Source: a bacterium 1XD8-76
Lineage (GTDB): Bacteria > Bacillota > Clostridia > Lachnospirales > Lachnospiraceae
DNA length: 58,132 nucleotides
Assembly: GCA_003611955.1 (NCBI GenBank)
Contig: RAZE01000023.1
Coordinates: 1 to 58,132 of the forward strand
Direction: 5' to 3'
Shown in pieces: positions 8,718 to 20,074 of the stretch. Every line of letters starts with the position of its first letter. The stretch's first letter is position 1. A program made the translations under genes and the position numbers. The notes beneath the pieces were generated by a model, which saw nothing but the letters and a program-made list of their open reading frames with translations, was not told the origin of the DNA and ran no database searches.

Positions 8718-9713
8718 ATGGCAAATTATAATGCACCTATTGTGGAAGGTCGAGTCTTAAACATCCCCTATACTGGTACCATACAATCCATCGAAATCAA
8801 GAAGCCCGGACTGTATAAATTAGAGGCTTGGGGTGGACAGGGTTATATGGGGCAAAAAGCTGGGTATTCGGTTGGATACAAAGAATTCAAGAAAAAAGGA
8901 CAAATTATTTATGTTTGTGTTGGCGGCAAGGGCGGCTATATAAATTCTTCTGGAGGAGCAACTTACTATAATGGAAGAGGATTTAATGGTGGCGGTGATA
9001 TTACTGTTTACAGAGAATGGTGTTCTCAAGGTGGCGGTGCTACTCATTTTGCTTTGGTAAACGGACTACTTCAAAATATTGGTTACGCCAACCGAGGCAA
9101 TATTATAATTGTTGCTGGTGGATCTGGAGCTGGTGTTGGCGGATCCAGTTTTTTGATGTATGGAGGAACTGGCGGCGGGTTGTCTGGCGGAAATGGAACT
9201 TATAGCACCTCTCAGCATGGTGGGGCATCTGGTAGAGGATATCCCGGTGCTGGTGGAACACAAACGTCAGGTGGTCTGGGTTATGCGGAAAACGGCGGAA
9301 CAGGAGAATTATTTAACGGAAAATTTGGAAAAGGCGGAAGCACATCTAATGCGGATGCGGTTTGTACTGGCGGAGGCGGTTTCTGGGGCGGTGGTGCTGG
9401 TGCTGATGGCTATTACGATGATTCGGGAAGCTCTGGTGGAGGATCTGGATATATTGATGGGGCGCCAAGCATTACCTACAAAGGAATTCGATATACTTCT
9501 TCTACACAAAATAATATTTGGGGAGTTTATCCGTTCAATTATTCTACACATGGCTATTATGGAGAACCGCCTGGATATAACGGTAAAGCAGCTATCACTT
9601 TCATAAAAAAAGGCACTCCTACATTATATTACGGAGACAAAGAAGTGGATGCTTTATTTTACGGTGATAGAGAGGTGGATGCTTTATTTTATGGTGATAG
9701 AGAGATTGGTTGA
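8718..9713 (+). CDS. Glycine-rich phage tail-tip protein (331 aa)
   Basis: Residues 40-270 are dense in Gly, Ser and aromatic residues (GGKGGYINSSGGATYYNGRG, GGGGFWGGGAGADGYYDDSG), as in Gly-rich tail-tip domains that form polyglycine helix sandwiches. The N-terminus (PIVEGRVLNIPYTGTIQSIEI) resembles the strand that seeds such tips. The C-terminus has short repeats (VDALFYGDRE twice) encoded by a 30-bp tandem. This is probably a receptor-binding tip. Such proteins are often the last structural gene, which fits its position. Confidence 0.8.
   Translation: MANYNAPIVEGRVLNIPYTGTIQSIEIKKPGLYKLEAWGGQGYMGQKAGYSVGYKEFKKKGQIIYVCVGGKGGYINSSGGATYYNGRGFNGGGDITVYREWCSQGGGATHFALVNGLLQNIGYANRGNIIIVAGGSGAGVGGSSFLMYGGTGGGLSGGNGTYSTSQHGGASGRGYPGAGGTQTSGGLGYAENGGTGELFNGKFGKGGSTSNADAVCTGGGGFWGGGAGADGYYDDSGSSGGGSGYIDGAPSITYKGIRYTSSTQNNIWGVYPFNYSTHGYYGEPPGYNGKAAITFIKKGTPTLYYGDKEVDALFYGDREVDALFYGDREIG
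9645..9704 (+). repeat. 30-bp tandem repeat at end of glycine-rich gene
   Basis: Two adjacent 30-bp units (9645-9674 and 9675-9704) differ at one base and encode VDALFYGDRE twice; a degenerate first unit (YYGDKE) precedes them. The unit length is a multiple of three, so copy-number changes would keep the frame. Confidence 0.9.
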
Positions 9714-9771
9714 TAATTATTTTTAGCATAGACGCTTATTATCCAAATATGTTGTGAAACGCAATTATTTA

Positions 9772-9984
9772 CTATGATCTGTTTAAACCAGACGCAAAAA
9801 TGCCCTTGCTGCTCCCCACAGAAAGTCTGCCAATTTTACTACCTACTGCTAACAACCCATATCCTGAACCTCTGGTAACTGAAAAATCAGAAGTATAAGT
9901 ACTTTTTGGGACACTTTTATAGATAATGCCATATACACCATCCATACAGACACCTGGAATATCGGATGAATTAGACAGAGCCAT
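9772..9984 (-). pseudogene. Short reverse-strand frame between phage and ssrA, possible gene fragment
   Basis: A 70-codon frame on the - strand reads MALSNSSDIPGVCMDGVYG and ends FASGLNRS. It has no Shine-Dalgarno site. Its Gly/Ser/aromatic make-up (RGSGYGLLAVGSKIGRL) looks like a tip or fibre end rather than random sequence, but the evidence is weak. It could be a piece of a second phage module in opposite orientation, or noise. The 9,714-10,068 stretch otherwise holds nothing I can identify. Confidence 0.25.
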
Positions 9985-10068
9985 TCGAACTTAATGCAAC
10001 ACCATCACAACGGTTTATAACGATCTAAAACGGTCTGAAACAACAAAAATTACATTTTTCCAAAAAGA

Positions 10069-10101
10069 AAAAGCTCGAAAACATCGCATTTTCGTGCTTT
10101 T
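10069..10101 (-). terminator. ssrA terminator
   Basis: AAAAGCTCGAAAA and TTTTCGTGCTTTT form a 13-bp stem with one T-T mismatch around a seven-base loop. On the - strand it is followed by CTTTTTCTTTTT, and it starts eight bases after the tmRNA 3' end, so it should end ssrA transcription. It is nearly symmetric and may also stop + strand phage transcription. Confidence 0.8.
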
Positions 10102-10108
10102 AAAAAAA

Positions 10109-10446
10109 TGGATTAGGCGGGAGTCGAACCCGCGTCCAAAAGCCCATTCCCTGTCCTTCTACTATCATAGTTGATTGTTTGTCATTCCCTCCGCCATACG
10201 AAAATCAACATCCTTATGGCTTCAGTAGCTTCATCATACGCCCATATGCGCAAAGCTTAACATATGTCGTTTCCTGCTGAGTCGATGCCTGGATCCCGAT
10301 GTGCAGGTGCATCAGGTCAGACAAGCTGCGCTTAGGCAGCTAATGCTAATTTATTATCAGCGTTTATATTTAGGTTTGCGATTTGACGCATCGCCTGCGG
10401 ATAGCTTCTCCAGCTGCAAGACCCCTGTCGAAACCTTGACTAACCC
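10109..10446 (-). ncRNA. ssrA: tmRNA (trans-translation RNA)
   Basis: The 5' end GGGTTAG pairs with CTAATCC at the 3' end to form the acceptor stem, with one G-U pair; the T arm GCGGG-TTCGACT-CCCGC precedes it, and GGTTTCGACAGGGG follows the 5' strand as in all tmRNAs. The discriminator is A and CCA is not encoded. The tag reading frame (10,332-10,379) starts at a GCA resume codon and encodes ANLNINADNKLALAA before TAA. Together with SmpB, encoded just upstream on the same strand, it rescues stalled ribosomes and tags the products for proteolysis. Confidence 0.97.
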
Positions 10447-10464
10447 GGATATATATTTTTCTAA

Positions 10465-10470
10465 ATTATA
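10465..10470 (-). promoter_or_regulatory. Probable -10 box of ssrA
   Basis: TATAAT lies 18 bases upstream of the mature tmRNA 5' end on the - strand. No good -35 hexamer stands at 17 bases; TTGTAG is 20 bases upstream. The precursor would be trimmed at the 5' end by RNase P. Confidence 0.5.
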
Positions 10471-10490
10471 ACATATCTCTGAAAAAAGGT

Positions 10491-10955
10491 CTACAAATTT
10501 TTGATCTTAAAACTCCTTTCATACTCTCTCCTCTGATCCTTTTTCGCGATCGCCTCCCTTTTATCATAATTCTTCTTTCCTTTTGCCAGACCGATCTCCA
10601 GCTTGGCCCTGCCATCTTTAAAATACACCTGCAGCGGAATCAGCGCGTATCCCTTCTCCGCAAGCTGCCCTGTCAGTTTCCTGATCTCCTGTTTATGCAA
10701 CAGCAGTTTTTTGGGACGAAGCGGGTCTCTGTTAAAAATATTTCCCTTCTCGTAGGGACTGATATTCATGCCATACACATAAGCTTCCCCATTTTCAACC
10801 TTCGCATACCCCTCTTTGATGCTGCACTTCCCCAGCCGCAGAGATTTCACTTCCGTACCGTGAAGCACCAGCCCCGCCTCATATTTCTCTTCAATAAAAT
10901 AATCGTGATATGCCTTTTTATTGTTCGCCACCAGCTTCATGCCTTCTCTTGCCAT
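10491..10955 (-). CDS. smpB: SsrA-binding protein SmpB
   Basis: The 154-residue protein has the family core: [29 protein letters not shown] near the start, the [17 protein letters not shown] segment, and the basic C-terminal tail ([26 protein letters not shown]) that folds in the ribosomal A site. SmpB binds the tRNA-like part of tmRNA and delivers it to stalled ribosomes. The gene starts three bases after rnr ends, so the two are co-transcribed, and ssrA follows directly. This is the usual clostridial order. Confidence 0.97.
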   Translation of the reverse strand: MAREGMKLVANNKKAYHDYFIEEKYEAGLVLHGTEVKSLRLGKCSIKEGYAKVENGEAYVYGMNISPYEKGNIFNRDPLRPKKLLLHKQEIRKLTGQLAEKGYALIPLQVYFKDGRAKLEIGLAKGKKNYDKREAIAKKDQRREYERSFKIKNL

Positions 10956-10958
10956 GTC

Positions 10959-12704
10959 TTATTCTCCCAATATAAAATCTACATATTTCATTGCTTTGTT
11001 TGCTTTTTTTACTTCCACCTCAAGCCTCTGGCCCAGCGAAAAACACCTCCCGGTGCGTTCCCCGATCAGTCTGTAGGCGCTCTCATCGTACCGGTAGAAG
11101 TCTTCCGGCAGATCCCGCACGGACACCAGTCCCTCCACCGTATTTTCCAGTTCTACGTAGACGCCGAAGGAATTGACACCGGAGATCACACCGGAAAATC
11201 GTTCCCCGATATGCCCCTCCATGTACTCCGCTTTCTTCATCTTTTCGCATTCCCGCTCCGCCTCGTTTGCCCTTCTCTCCATCGCAGAACACCAGGACGC
11301 AACGCTGTCCAGTATATCGCGGTAATGTGCCTGCCTGTCCTCATCCAGCTTTCCCCTGAGCTGCTGCTTGATAATGCGGTGGATCTGCAGATCCGGATAT
11401 CTGCGGATGGGGGAGGTAAAGTGACAGTAGTATCTGCTTGCGAGCCCGAAATGACCCACACACTCCGGCGTGTACCTGGCCTGCCGCATGCTGCGCAGTG
11501 CAAGTCTGCTGACAAGGGCTTCCGAATCACTTCCCTCCGCCTGCCACAAAAGTTTCTGGATCTCCTTCGGATGAATTTCCTCTCTCCCCGTCTTCATGCC
11601 GAAACCCATATTCCGCATCAAAACCGCCAGCTTCCTTATCTTCTCCTGTTCCGGGCTCTCATGCGTCCGGTACAGGAACGGAATGTCCAGCCAGTAAAAA
11701 TGCTGTGCCACCGTCTCGTTCGCCGCCAACATAAACTCCTCGATCAGCTTGGTGGCCGCATTCCGCTCATAGGCTCTGATCTCCACCGGATATCCCGTTT
11801 CATCCAAAATCAGTTTGCTCTCCGGAAAGTCAAAATCGATCGATCCTCTCTTCTCCCTGTTCTTCCTGAGAACTGCCGACAGATTCCCCATCTCCCGCAG
11901 CATCGGCACAAATTCCCGGTACTCCTCCTGTAATGTCCTGTCGTCATCTTCCAGGATCCGCTTTACCGCCTGATAAGTCATCCTTCTGTCCACCCGGATC
12001 ACCGACTCCGTGATCCGATAATCGACTATCTCTCCCTTTCTGTCGATCTGCATCAGACAGCTCAGAGCCAGTCTGTCCTCCCCCGCGTTCAGGGAACAGA
12101 TGCCGTTGGAGAGAGCCTCCGGCAGCATCGGTATGACCCGATCCGCCAGATAGACGCTGGTTCCCCTCTTGAGCGCCTCCCGATCCAGGGCCGAATATTC
12201 CTGCACATAGTTGCTGACATCGGCGATGTGCACGCCCAGCTCATAGAGATCTCCCTCCACGGACAGGCTCACCGCGTCATCCAGATCCTTCGCGTCGTCC
12301 CCGTCGATCGTCACCATCCTGATCTCCCGAAGGTCCATGCGCCCCGCCCGGTCCGCCTCGCTGACCGGTTTTGCCACGCGCTCCGCCTGGTTTTGTTCCT
12401 TCTCCGTAAAGGCATCCGGCAGCTCATAGTTGCGCACCACCGACAAAATATCGATCCCCGCCTCCTCGGCATCCCCCAGAATCTCCAGAATCTTTCCCTC
12501 CGGGCTCTTTCGCTCTTCCTCCCTAGCCGAAACGATGATCTCCGCCACCACTTTCTGACCGTCCCGCGCCCCGCCCGCATGTTCTTTCGGAATAAAAACG
12601 TCAGCGCCGAGCCTTCGGTTATCCGGGACGACAAAACCGTAATTTTTGCTCTCCTCATAGGTTCCGACTATTTTTCTTTTCTCTGCTATCTGCTGTTCTG
12701 GCAA
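10959..12704 (-). CDS. rnr: Ribonuclease R, N-terminally short
   Basis: A 3'-5' exoribonuclease of 581 residues. A cold-shock-like domain (residues 10-60, YGFVVPDNRRLGADVFIPKE) is followed by the RNB catalytic domain with the metal-binding Asp cluster IDGDDAKDLDDAV (about residue 134) and a C-terminal S1 domain (SGVISGVNSFGVYVELENTVEG). The start is TTG after AAGGAGAGGAAA. Usual RNase R is over 700 residues; the N-terminal helix-turn-helix and first cold-shock domain are absent, and a strong terminator lies only 36 bases upstream, so no room exists for them. Catalysis should be intact. It works with SmpB/tmRNA in mRNA turnover. Confidence 0.93.
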   Translation of the reverse strand: MPEQQIAEKRKIVGTYEESKNYGFVVPDNRRLGADVFIPKEHAGGARDGQKVVAEIIVSAREEERKSPEGKILEILGDAEEAGIDILSVVRNYELPDAFTEKEQNQAERVAKPVSEADRAGRMDLREIRMVTIDGDDAKDLDDAVSLSVEGDLYELGVHIADVSNYVQEYSALDREALKRGTSVYLADRVIPMLPEALSNGICSLNAGEDRLALSCLMQIDRKGEIVDYRITESVIRVDRRMTYQAVKRILEDDDRTLQEEYREFVPMLREMGNLSAVLRKNREKRGSIDFDFPESKLILDETGYPVEIRAYERNAATKLIEEFMLAANETVAQHFYWLDIPFLYRTHESPEQEKIRKLAVLMRNMGFGMKTGREEIHPKEIQKLLWQAEGSDSEALVSRLALRSMRQARYTPECVGHFGLASRYYCHFTSPIRRYPDLQIHRIIKQQLRGKLDEDRQAHYRDILDSVASWCSAMERRANEAERECEKMKKAEYMEGHIGERFSGVISGVNSFGVYVELENTVEGLVSVRDLPEDFYRYDESAYRLIGERTGRCFSLGQRLEVEVKKANKAMKYVDFILGE

Positions 12705-12739
12705 TTTCCTCTCCTTTACGACAATTTCTTATGATACAA

Positions 12740-12765
12740 AAAAATCCTGCTGCCGCAGGATTTTT
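12740..12765 (-). terminator. secG terminator
   Basis: AAAAATCCTGC and GCAGGATTTTT form an 11-bp perfect stem with a four-base loop, followed by a T run on either strand. It starts eight bases after the secG stop. Transcription of rnr must either read through it or start in the 36 bases after it. Confidence 0.9.
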
Positions 12766-12773
12766 ACTCGTTC

Positions 12774-13013
12774 TTACAGTCTGCTGATGTTCAGCACCGC
12801 CGCGAGGACGATGAAAAGAATCGCAAGAATTTTGGTCAGTTTGACGAGATTCGCTTCTCTCGAACGTCCCTTATTCTTCCCCCAGTAAGTGTCTGAGGAT
12901 CCGCTGATGGCACCGAGTCCTGCGGATTTTCCTTCCTGCATCAATACGAATACCACAAGCAAGCCACAATCCAGTATAAAAATCACCGTCAACATAATCC
13001 TGAGTATTTCCAT
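12774..13013 (-). CDS. secG: Preprotein translocase subunit SecG
   Basis: The 79-residue protein has the two transmembrane helices of SecG (about residues 3-25 and 55-77) joined by the conserved loop VLMQEGKSAGLGAISGSSDTYWGKNK. SecG supports SecYEG protein export at the membrane. The start at 13,013 is preferred to one eight codons upstream because AGGAGG lies six bases before it. It is alone in its transcript: a promoter upstream and a strong terminator directly downstream. Confidence 0.95.
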   Translation of the reverse strand: MEILRIMLTVIFILDCGLLVVFVLMQEGKSAGLGAISGSSDTYWGKNKGRSREANLVKLTKILAILFIVLAAVLNISRL

Positions 13014-13042
13014 TTCCAACCTCCTAATGCTACGCAAGACTC

Positions 13043-13071
13043 AGTCTACCATATATATAGATTATTTTCAA
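13043..13071 (-). promoter_or_regulatory. Promoter of secG
   Basis: TTGAAA (13,066-13,071) and TAGACT (13,043-13,048) are 17 bases apart on the - strand and lie 30 bases before the start codon. Confidence 0.65.
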
Positions 13072-13084
13072 CTGTTTTTTTCAT

Positions 13085-14029
13085 TTAAAGTGACAGTTCC
13101 TCAAAAAAATCCGTATATCCTATCTTTTCTTCCTTATATTTCAAAAACCAGGCTTTCATTTCCGGATAATTCTCCCCCGCCTCCGACAAGAGCCTGTCAA
13201 AATTTCCTTCCGTCAGACAGCCGATCTTTGTAAACAGTTTGTAGTACTCGCTGTCCTCCCCGTGCTCCTCCCGCAGTACCTGCCAGGTCTCATCCCACAT
13301 GCCGTCATCTTCCTTCCCCGCCACAGGTCTTTGGGTCCGACCGCTGTCCGGCGTGTGATCCCGCAGATAATCCTCCAGTTCCCGCCTCACTTCGTCCTGC
13401 AGTTTCAGCGGATGAAGCAGCCGCATAAAAGCGATACGCACCTTGCTTTTTCTTTTCTGATTCAGAAAATAATCCAGATTGTTTTCCCTGCTGCCGTAAT
13501 CCTCCTCGCCGCACAGCACCATTTTGGAATAGCCGTCTTTGTCCGCCGCCCGAAGGATCTGCAGCATCCGGGCATCCCACTGTCGCAGCCAGTCCTCCTC
13601 ACCGCAGCGAAGCGGTGCAAACAGGTAGGGGGCATCCAGAAGCGTCACCGAAGCCGCCAGAAGTCCTCCCACATCCGCCGTCTTCCCCTCCACGCTGACC
13701 CGGCGGATCCTGCCGCACTCCCGGAAAATCCCTCTGCCGAACCGTATCTCCTTCTGAGGCAGATGGACCTCCCGGAGCTCATCACAGTACGCGAAAGCCC
13801 AATCCCCCACTTCCTCTATCGTGCCGGGCAGACGGATCTGCCGCACTGTCTTACAGGACAACACCGCCTTTTTTCCGAGAGAAATAACAGGTTTCTCCCC
13901 TTCCCCCGTCTCCGCTTTCTCCGGGACGGTGAGATAGATATCCTCCCCCCTGTAAGAGACGACCTCCAGCCCCTTTTTATAGTCTTTTAACGTGAAAACG
14001 CCCTCTTTTACGGCATATTGATATTCCAT
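13085..14029 (-). CDS. Leucine-rich-repeat protein (BspA-like), 314 aa
   Basis: Residues 45-110 hold BspA-type (LRR_5) repeats such as GTIEEVGDWAFAYCDELREVHLP. The C-terminal half is charged and helical and has no signal peptide or membrane span, so the protein is probably cytoplasmic. The start at 14,029 is chosen because GGAG stands five bases before it; a GTG eight codons upstream is the alternative. It lies 33 bases after the MoxR-type ATPase gene and is probably in one operon with it and the VWA gene. It may act as the target or adaptor of that ATPase, which is inference. Confidence 0.75.
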   Translation of the reverse strand: MEYQYAVKEGVFTLKDYKKGLEVVSYRGEDIYLTVPEKAETGEGEKPVISLGKKAVLSCKTVRQIRLPGTIEEVGDWAFAYCDELREVHLPQKEIRFGRGIFRECGRIRRVSVEGKTADVGGLLAASVTLLDAPYLFAPLRCGEEDWLRQWDARMLQILRAADKDGYSKMVLCGEEDYGSRENNLDYFLNQKRKSKVRIAFMRLLHPLKLQDEVRRELEDYLRDHTPDSGRTQRPVAGKEDDGMWDETWQVLREEHGEDSEYYKLFTKIGCLTEGNFDRLLSEAGENYPEMKAWFLKYKEEKIGYTDFFEELSL

Positions 14030-14062
14030 ATTTTCTCCGACACCCCGCACCGTCTTTTAGGA

Positions 14063-15574
14063 TCACTCGTCTATTCCCAGTTTTTCTATTTCATCTATAA
14101 ATTTATTCTGCCGCTCGGAAATCATCAGTTCCTCATTATGTTTCTGATAATCCGGGCAGCCAAAGGACGCGATAAACCGGGCGCTGTCCTCATTCACCGT
14201 AAGTTCCGTCACCAGAATGAGCATTTCGTTGCCCGTCTCAAACGCCCTCTCCACAAAGGCAAACAGATAATGGAGCCTGCTGCCGATCTCCTTCGTCTGT
14301 CTTTTTAACATACTGGTCTCCCCCTGGAATTTCTCCCGGATCAGATCATATGCTGCGGCACCGTCCGGGACAGCGCTCACTCTGACCTGTCTCTCTGCCT
14401 GTTCCAGAAAACGCAGAATAAACTTGTTTTTATATTGCTCCGCATCGGATATCGCCCCCGCCGCCTGCATGGACTTCAAGAGCTTTTCCCTTCCCTGCTC
14501 CTGCATCTGAAGCATCTGAAGCACTTTCTCCGCATCCGCACAGCCGGAGAGAGCTTTCAGGGGCATGCGAAGCTCTTTCAGGCAATCGGCCAGACGCATC
14601 GTCTCCCGGATCTCCCCCGTCACTTTGTCGAGCAGCATGCCGAGAAGCGAGAGCCGCTCGTCGAAAGCCGCCGCCTTCGCCTTCTCCTCCGCCTTCGCAG
14701 AGTCCTTCCCCGACAGGATTTCCTCTATCTTGTAATCGTTCTTGTACTTGTTATACAAATCATAGTAGGCGGTAAATTCCCTGGTGATCCGCTCATTCCG
14801 CAGATACTGCCCCACCAGCATCTCTTCGACAGCCAGTCCCTCCTCCTCATAGAGCAGCAGTATCTGGGATAAATCTTCCCATCCCCTGGCTGTAATATAG
14901 GACTTTCCCTTCACCGTCGTCTCCACATGGTAGAAGTCTTCCTTTTTCAGATCCAGATAGCTTACGATCGCATTATGTAAGCCCTTCTCAGAGGCATACT
15001 CCTTCCAGGTCGCATAGTCGGCCTCCACCTCCATGATCTTCAGACGGTCCATTGTCACCACATCAAACTCTCTGACCGACTTGTTGTATTCCGGAGGATT
15101 TCCCGCCGTCACGATCACCCAGCCTTCTGGAACCCTGTGTCTGCCGAACACTTTGTACTGCAGAAACTGCAACATGGACGGCGAGAGCGTCTCCGACACA
15201 CAGTTAATCTCATCCAGAAAGAGAATGCCCTCCTTCAGCCCGCTCGCTTCCATCACTTCATAGATGGAGGCGATGATCTCGCTCATCGTGTACTCCGAGA
15301 CATCATACTGCTCTCCCTCAAATTCCCGGTGATCGATAAAGGGAAGCCCCAATGCCGACTGCCTGGTGTGGTGCGTCATGGAGTAGGAGACGATCGCAAT
15401 CGACAGTTCCTGGGCGATCTGTTCCATGATCGCGGTCTTTCCGATGCCGGGCGCGCCGATCAAAAAGACCGGGCGCTGCCGCACGATGGGGATCCGGTAA
15501 TCGCCAAACTCATCCTTCTTCAAATAGAGCCGCACGGTATCCTTGATGCACTCTTTCGCCTGCTTCATATTCAT
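14063..15574 (-). CDS. MoxR-type AAA+ ATPase (503 aa)
   Basis: Walker A (GAPGIGKTA, about residue 38) and Walker B (GILFLDEIN, about residue 117) with sensor-1 (VIVTAGNPPEYN) mark an AAA+ ATPase of the MoxR/CbbQ kind, which remodels partner proteins using ATP. The long C-terminal half (residues 260-503) is helical and contains no further known domain. It overlaps the upstream VWA gene by four bases (ATGA), a strong sign of coupled translation, and MoxR-VWA pairs generally act together as a chaperone for a metal-dependent or complex-assembly step. Confidence 0.9.
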   Translation of the reverse strand: MNMKQAKECIKDTVRLYLKKDEFGDYRIPIVRQRPVFLIGAPGIGKTAIMEQIAQELSIAIVSYSMTHHTRQSALGLPFIDHREFEGEQYDVSEYTMSEIIASIYEVMEASGLKEGILFLDEINCVSETLSPSMLQFLQYKVFGRHRVPEGWVIVTAGNPPEYNKSVREFDVVTMDRLKIMEVEADYATWKEYASEKGLHNAIVSYLDLKKEDFYHVETTVKGKSYITARGWEDLSQILLLYEEEGLAVEEMLVGQYLRNERITREFTAYYDLYNKYKNDYKIEEILSGKDSAKAEEKAKAAAFDERLSLLGMLLDKVTGEIRETMRLADCLKELRMPLKALSGCADAEKVLQMLQMQEQGREKLLKSMQAAGAISDAEQYKNKFILRFLEQAERQVRVSAVPDGAAAYDLIREKFQGETSMLKRQTKEIGSRLHYLFAFVERAFETGNEMLILVTELTVNEDSARFIASFGCPDYQKHNEELMISERQNKFIDEIEKLGIDE

Positions 15575-16854
15575 AACAGTTCTTCCTCCTCCAAAATCAC
15601 CGGCAGAGCCCAGTGGGGCACCGCGGGACGCCTCTCATCCTCGTTTAAAAAGGCAAAGATCACATCGTACGCCGGCATCCGCTCCGGATAGACTCCGTAG
15701 CCGTCCGTAAAGTAGATCAGTCCCTTCAAATTCTCAAAATTCCCCCGGTCGATCAGCTCATCCACATAATGAAACACAGGTCTGAAATCCGTGGCGCCAA
15801 AACCGGTCAGCTTTCCGGTTCGGATAAACTCCTCAAAGTCTTCCTCACAGGTGATCTTCGCGTCGCTCTGCACCTCGTTATCGCACTGTACGATATGTAC
15901 GTTGACTTTGCTGAAAAAATTCTCGGCGCTCTTCATGATCGAATAAGTCTTTTTCAAAAATCCCTGCACGATCTTCCCTCTGCAGGATGCCGAGGTATCG
16001 ATGGCGATCACAAACTCCCTGACCTTCCTGATATCTTTGTACTCCAACGGTTCCACCAGCGGCATATTTCCGTAATGTTCGAGTCCGTAGGTATAATAAA
16101 TATAGTCAAATTCCTCATCATTCGGATGAATCTCCTCACCCGTCACCATAAAGCGGCGCAGGATCTCCCCGTAATCGCAGCGATCCTTGGTCGCTTCCGC
16201 CAGATTTCTCTCCATGGAATCCGAATTTCCCTTTCCTCTCGAAAAAGTCTTCAGATCCGTTTTGATACGCTCGCTGAGCTTTTTCCACTGGGCCAGGGAG
16301 ATCTCCATCCGCTCCGGCTCGTTCCAGAAAATATGTTCATCCCGATGAAACAGAAGCTTCCATCCCGCCAGGGTTTCCTCATCCGGCTGCGCTTTCACCA
16401 GATAGCGGTATATCTTTTCCGCCGTGAGGGAACCGCACTTTTCCTTCAGGGCAGCCACTTCCGCCTTCCGCTGCGTATCCCTGTGCATTTTCAGAAAATG
16501 GAGATTCATCTCCATCATCACATTCTCCACCGCGATGTCCGCCGCGATATCCCAGTATTTTATATCCACCTCCCCGTATCGGAACGGATGGTAGAAGATA
16601 AGATGCAGCAGACTGTGCAGATAACATCTGGATATATAGGCGGGCTCCCCCTTGTAACGGCGCAGCACAAAGGCGTCGTCGTACCAGAAACAGGTTCCGT
16701 CCGTCGCCACGCCTTTCAGTCCCGGCTTTGACACCGGCCGCATTCTGGAGAGCGCCATATCCAGAAACCGCATATTCATAATAATGCTGTCTCTGGAAAG
16801 GCGCAAAACTTCCTGCGCGAGATATGCTGTTTTCTTCTGTTTTTCCTTATCCAT
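15571..16854 (-). CDS. VWA-domain protein, DUF2201-like metallopeptidase-type N-terminus (427 aa)
   Basis: The N-terminal half resembles the DUF2201 putative metallopeptidase domain, with a helix at about residue 82 that carries HSLLHLIFYH where the family usually has an HExxH motif, so the catalytic Glu is replaced by Ser. The C-terminal half is a VWA domain with MIDAS residues DTSAS (about 291), GATDF (about 357) and FTDGYG (about 387). It partners the MoxR ATPase downstream. A metal-binding or protein-binding role is likely; peptidase activity is doubtful. Confidence 0.85.
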   Translation of the reverse strand: MDKEKQKKTAYLAQEVLRLSRDSIIMNMRFLDMALSRMRPVSKPGLKGVATDGTCFWYDDAFVLRRYKGEPAYISRCYLHSLLHLIFYHPFRYGEVDIKYWDIAADIAVENVMMEMNLHFLKMHRDTQRKAEVAALKEKCGSLTAEKIYRYLVKAQPDEETLAGWKLLFHRDEHIFWNEPERMEISLAQWKKLSERIKTDLKTFSRGKGNSDSMERNLAEATKDRCDYGEILRRFMVTGEEIHPNDEEFDYIYYTYGLEHYGNMPLVEPLEYKDIRKVREFVIAIDTSASCRGKIVQGFLKKTYSIMKSAENFFSKVNVHIVQCDNEVQSDAKITCEEDFEEFIRTGKLTGFGATDFRPVFHYVDELIDRGNFENLKGLIYFTDGYGVYPERMPAYDVIFAFLNEDERRPAVPHWALPVILEEEELL

Positions 16855-16910
16855 AGATATCTCTATTTTACCAGATTTTCCCCGCTCCGTACAGAAAAAA
16901 TTGCGGCCTG

Positions 16911-20011
<3,101 letters not shown>

Positions 20012-20074
20012 TTTTCTCTCCTCTTTTCTATTGATTCCCTATAATATTTTTATTATTCTTCTCTATCCGTACGA

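Larger units (their letters stand above)
1..10068 (+). mobile_element. Prophage tail module (partial, enters from left edge)
   Basis: All clear genes here read on the + strand, are closely packed, and use AT-rich codons unlike the more GC-balanced genes after 10,100. The order (tape-measure end, tail proteins, fibre, glycine-rich tip) is that of the distal half of a siphophage or myophage tail operon. The right edge lies beside the 3' end of ssrA, a frequent prophage attachment site. No lysis genes, integrase or second attachment site are visible, so the boundary at about 10,068 and the integrity of the phage are inferred. It could also be a decayed prophage or a tail-derived particle. Confidence 0.85.

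Noticed and set aside
9160..9606. 148-codon + strand frame inside the glycine-rich gene
   Set aside because: Alternative frame of a repetitive GGx sequence; no ribosome site.
7222..10068. Reverse transcriptase or template repeat of a DGR
   Set aside because: No frame with reverse-transcriptase motifs and no second copy of the fibre end lies in the window; the DGR idea is kept only as a hypothesis.
10695..11933. 412-codon + strand open frame
   Set aside because: It is antisense to rnr and smpB, has no ribosome site, and its content follows from their codons.
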